Notes under the pieces: model-generated
Told to the model about the DNA's origin: nothing
What the model saw: only the letters and a program-made list of their open reading frames with translations
The model's database searches: none
Position numbers and translations under genes: made by a program
From: Bacteroidota bacterium
Lineage (GTDB): Bacteria > Bacteroidota > Rhodothermia > Rhodothermales > UBA10348
Reading direction: 5' to 3'
DNA: 8,820 bases
Assembly: GCA_004356265.1 (NCBI GenBank)
Contig: SMXK01000186.1
Location: forward strand, 1-8,820
In this document: piece after piece, positions 5,875 to 8,820 of the stretch
Numbering within the stretch: position 1 is the first letter of the stretch
Layout of the letters: each line of letters begins with the position of its first letter

Positions 5875-8820
5875 TCAGGTATTTAAGAAAATTTTCGGCG
5901 ACAAGAACGAGCGAGCACTAAAATCATACTGGCCGCTTGTCGAGCAGATCAACATCGAGTTTGATAAACTCGCCGACCTTACAGATGAGCAGCTTACGGC
6001 CAAGACGCCTGAGTTTAAAAAGCGGATTGCAGATGCTGTCACCGAGATCGAGACAGACAGAAAGGAGATCCAGGAACAGTTGGTCTCCGGCATTAAGACT
6101 GATTCATCAGACGGCGAACAGCTCAGCCTTTCGGACCGTCACGATTTGTATGATGAGCTTGATGAATTGGATACCGAGTGGTATTCCACCATCGAAAGCA
6201 CCCTTGAAGAGCTTCTACCGGAAGTATTTGCCGTCGCCAAAGATGCGTGCCGCCGAATGGTCGGGAAAAGTTGGGAAGCGGGCGGGCAGATGATTACCTG
6301 GGAAATGGTACCGTACGACGTTCAACTACTCGGAGGCATTGTGCTTCACAAGAGCAATATTGCAGAGATGAAAACGGGGGAAGGTAAAACGCTGGTTGCC
6401 GTTGCGCCGGTCTACTTGAATGCATTGGTAGGCAAAGGAGTACATCTTGTAACCGTGAATCCCTACTTAGCTCAGAGGGACTCTGAATGGATGGGTCCTG
6501 TGTATGAGTTTCTGGGCATGACCGTAGACGTGATTGACCGATACGAGCCTCATACGCCGGAGAGGAGCAAAGCCTATAAATCAGATGTCACGTACGGTAC
6601 GAATAACGAATTCGGTTTTGATTACCTGAGAGACAATTCGTTTGTGGTTGATAGGAATCAGCTCATGCAGCGCAAACATTACTTCGCAATCGTTGACGAG
6701 GTTGATTCGGTACTCATTGACGAGGCCAGGACTCCGCTGATTATCTCCGGTCCTGTACCGGAGTCTGATGAGACTCAATTTCAAGTATTACAACCGAGCG
6801 TAGAACGGCTGGTGTATTCGCAGCAGAAATTGGTAGCCGGTTATGTCTCTGAAGCCGAGAAACACCTTAAAAACCGTGACGACGCAGTTGAAGCGGGCGA
6901 TACGAAGAAGGCGACCGAGTATGAGAATGATGCCGGACTCGCACTTCTCAGAGCGCACCGCGGTTTTCCGAAGAACAAGAAGCTCAGGAAAGTTCTTGCG
7001 GGTGTAGGTGCGGAGCAGCTGAAACTGAAAACCGAATATTTTTATCTGCAGGATAATGGCAAAAACATGCCATTTGTGGACGATGAATTGTATTTCGCGT
7101 TCGACGAGAAACAACGCTCCATCGAAATGAGCGAAAAAGGCCAGACGTACATAGCCAAGGTTGCCGGTCAGGATTCCGAAATGTTTGTGTTGCCTGATCT
7201 AGGCGACAACGTGGCCGTACTCGAAATGGAGACTGAAACGCTAATGGCGGAGCTTGAAGAAACCCTGGCAGCGGACGAGTCGCTTACGGATGATAAACGA
7301 TCCAATAAACTCGTCAATGATGGTCGTGTTATTCGAAATGAACAGACTGAGAAGAAGCGGCAATTGTATACCAGATACTCCGAACGCGCTGCGCGCCTTC
7401 ATGCCGTTGAGCAACTCCTGAAAGCGTATATCCAATTTGAGAAGGACACGGAATACATCATTGAGGACGGTAAAATCATGATCGTTGATGAGCACACAGG
7501 TCGTGTGTTATCAGGAAGACGATATTCAGATGGATTGCATCAAGCCATCGAGGCGAAAGAGGGTGTAAAAATAAACGCGTCCACCCAGACGTATGCCACG
7601 GTCACGCTTCAAAATTATTTTCGACTGTATCACAAACTCGCCGGCATGACCGGTACAGCGGAGACTGAAGCGGAGGAGTTCTTTAAGATATATGAGATGG
7701 ACGTTATTGTGATCCCAACAAACCGTCCGATTGTTCGTTTGGATCTCGACGATCTGATATTCAAATCCCGCCGGGAAAAATACAACGGTGTGGTTGAGAA
7801 AATTCGAGAGTATCACGATTCCGGGCAGCCGGTTCTGGTTGGAACAACAACGGTCGAAACATCCGAAACTCTGAGTAGGATGTTGACGAGAGCAGGAATC
7901 AAACATAATGTTCTGAACGCGAAGCAGGATCGAGCCAAAACCGAAGCCCTGATCGTGTCAGAGGCCGGGCAAATCGGCGCAGTCACGATTGCAACGAACA
8001 TGGCTGGACGTGGCACGGACATTAAACTCGGCGAAGGAGTCGTTGAGAAAGGAGGCCTTGCCATTCTGGGAACTGAACGACATGAAAGTCGAAGAATTGA
8101 CCTTCAATTACGTGGCCGGGCCGGACGGCAGGGAGATCCGGGAGAGAGTCAATTTTATGTATCTCTCGACGATAACCTTATGCGACTCTTTGGATCAGAC
8201 AGAGTTGCAAAAGTAATGGACAGGCTCGATATGGAAGAAGGAGCCGTTATCACGCATCCGTGGGTAAACAAAAGTATCGAACGCGCTCAGAAAAAAATTG
8301 AGCAGAATAATTTCGGAATCAGAAAGCGCCAACTCGAATACGATGACGTGTTGAATGCGCAGCGACACGTTATTTACGACCGCCGAAATCACGCCCTCAC
8401 GGGCGAGCGCATGCGCGGCGAACTGATGGACATGTTGCAGTCCATGATCGACGAAATGGCAAAAAATCACTTCGCCGACGGCACGTTCAACGAAATGCGT
8501 GATGAACTGCTGCGTACTATTGCTCTTGATTTCGAAGTAGATCTCGAAACGATTGCCAGTCTCGGTGAAGAGGGGCTTGCGGACCGAGTTTTTGAGTCGG
8601 CCAACGAAATGTACGACCAGAAACGATCTGCGCTCGCCAAACCGTTTCTTGCCAGCATGAAACAGGTGATGGAGTCGGATGACGAGCGGAAGCCCGAAAA
8701 GGTATTCGTTGACTTTACCGACGGGACCAGGATCTTGAGGGCCGTGGTGCCAGTCGAACTGGCCGTGAGTAGCGAAGGGCAGGAAGTTAACGATGCAATG
8801 GAACGCTCGGCCATGTTGTC
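5870..8820 (+). CDS. secA: Protein translocase ATPase SecA, 3' truncated
   Basis: SecA is the cytosolic motor that pushes preproteins through SecYEG by ATP hydrolysis. The frame is open from ATG 5870 to the window edge (983 codons, no stop), so the C-terminal tail and any metal-binding motif are not visible. MLQVFKKIFGDKNERALK is a normal SecA N-terminus and supports this start; no Shine-Dalgarno is visible. In order: Q motif region (MVPYDVQLLGG), Walker A MKTGEGKT (167-174), preprotein motif TVNPYLAQRDSEWM, FGFDYLRDN, Walker B/DEAD IVDEVDSVLIDEARTP (Asp276-Asp279), the preprotein-binding region, STQTYATVTLQNYF and AGMTGTAETE, NBD2 TNMAGRGTDIKLG (M711), arginine-finger segment LRGRAGRQGDPGE (748 onwards), and the helical scaffold with RQLEYDDVLNAQR. 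Walker A lies about 65 residues further in than in E. coli SecA because of an insertion near 70-120, and a second insertion of roughly 100 residues follows ISGPVPESDET; both are usual in Bacteroidota. The gene is divergent from porQ and its leader is repeat-rich. Confidence 0.97.
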   Translation, partial: MLQVFKKIFGDKNERALKSYWPLVEQINIEFDKLADLTDEQLTAKTPEFKKRIADAVTEIETDRKEIQEQLVSGIKTDSSDGEQLSLSDRHDLYDELDELDTEWYSTIESTLEELLPEVFAVAKDACRRMVGKSWEAGGQMITWEMVPYDVQLLGGIVLHKSNIAEMKTGEGKTLVAVAPVYLNALVGKGVHLVTVNPYLAQRDSEWMGPVYEFLGMTVDVIDRYEPHTPERSKAYKSDVTYGTNNEFGFDYLRDNSFVVDRNQLMQRKHYFAIVDEVDSVLIDEARTPLIISGPVPESDETQFQVLQPSVERLVYSQQKLVAGYVSEAEKHLKNRDDAVEAGDTKKATEYENDAGLALLRAHRGFPKNKKLRKVLAGVGAEQLKLKTEYFYLQDNGKNMPFVDDELYFAFDEKQRSIEMSEKGQTYIAKVAGQDSEMFVLPDLGDNVAVLEMETETLMAELEETLAADESLTDDKRSNKLVNDGRVIRNEQTEKKRQLYTRYSERAARLHAVEQLLKAYIQFEKDTEYIIEDGKIMIVDEHTGRVLSGRRYSDGLHQAIEAKEGVKINASTQTYATVTLQNYFRLYHKLAGMTGTAETEAEEFFKIYEMDVIVIPTNRPIVRLDLDDLIFKSRREKYNGVVEKIREYHDSGQPVLVGTTTVETSETLSRMLTRAGIKHNVLNAKQDRAKTEALIVSEAGQIGAVTIATNMAGRGTDIKLGEGVVEKGGLAILGTERHESRRIDLQLRGRAGRQGDPGESQFYVSLDDNLMRLFGSDRVAKVMDRLDMEEGAVITHPWVNKSIERAQKKIEQNNFGIRKRQLEYDDVLNAQRHVIYDRRNHALTGERMRGELMDMLQSMIDEMAKNHFADGTFNEMRDELLRTIALDFEVDLETIASLGEEGLADRVFESANEMYDQKRSALAKPFLASMKQVMESDDERKPEKVFVDFTDGTRILRAVVPVELAVSSEGQEVNDAMERSAML

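Noticed and set aside
7989..8216. Plus-strand ORF inside secA in another frame
   Set aside because: SecA motifs (TNMAGRGTD, LRGRAGRQGDPGE) continue without a break in the main frame through this stretch, so this is a shadow and not a frameshift.

Overview
The window reads as ordinary chromosome of a Bacteroidota-type bacterium (FCB group). A Rhodothermota/Balneolota-like lineage is my best guess, at low confidence. The grounds are a PorQ-like type IX secretion protein, a SecA with the long insertions common in Bacteroidota, a K+-dependent Na+-type membrane pyrophosphatase, weak or absent Shine-Dalgarno sites, and middling GC. There are five main genes: two are cut by the window edges, and no RNA gene, IS element or CRISPR array was seen.

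Left to right: (1) the 3' part of hppA (membrane pyrophosphatase), closed by a strong GC hairpin; (2) a complete E2 subunit of a 2-oxo acid dehydrogenase complex with two lipoyl domains; (3) a 161-base gap with overlapping inverted repeats, then a tyrosine-recombinase-family protein that has lost both catalytic arginines; (4) on the minus strand, tail to tail with the recombinase, a PorQ-like outer-membrane/T9SS protein; (5) a 290-base divergent intergenic region with two different short tandem-repeat arrays; (6) secA on the plus strand, running off the right edge with 983 codons visible.

The first two genes are energy metabolism: Na+ pumping driven by PPi, and a lipoate-dependent acyltransferase of central carbon oxidation. 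The last two are export: SecA drives preproteins through SecYEG, and PorQ belongs to the T9SS that carries Sec-exported cargo over the outer membrane, so their head-to-head placement may be functional.

The points most worth a second look are the arginine-less recombinase and the secA leader. The leader holds a possible 33-codon ORF ending in four [STD][LV][SA]D[WYF] pentapeptides, followed by five degenerate 17-bp repeats of which the last contains the secA start codon. I did not find a clear new multi-gene system.
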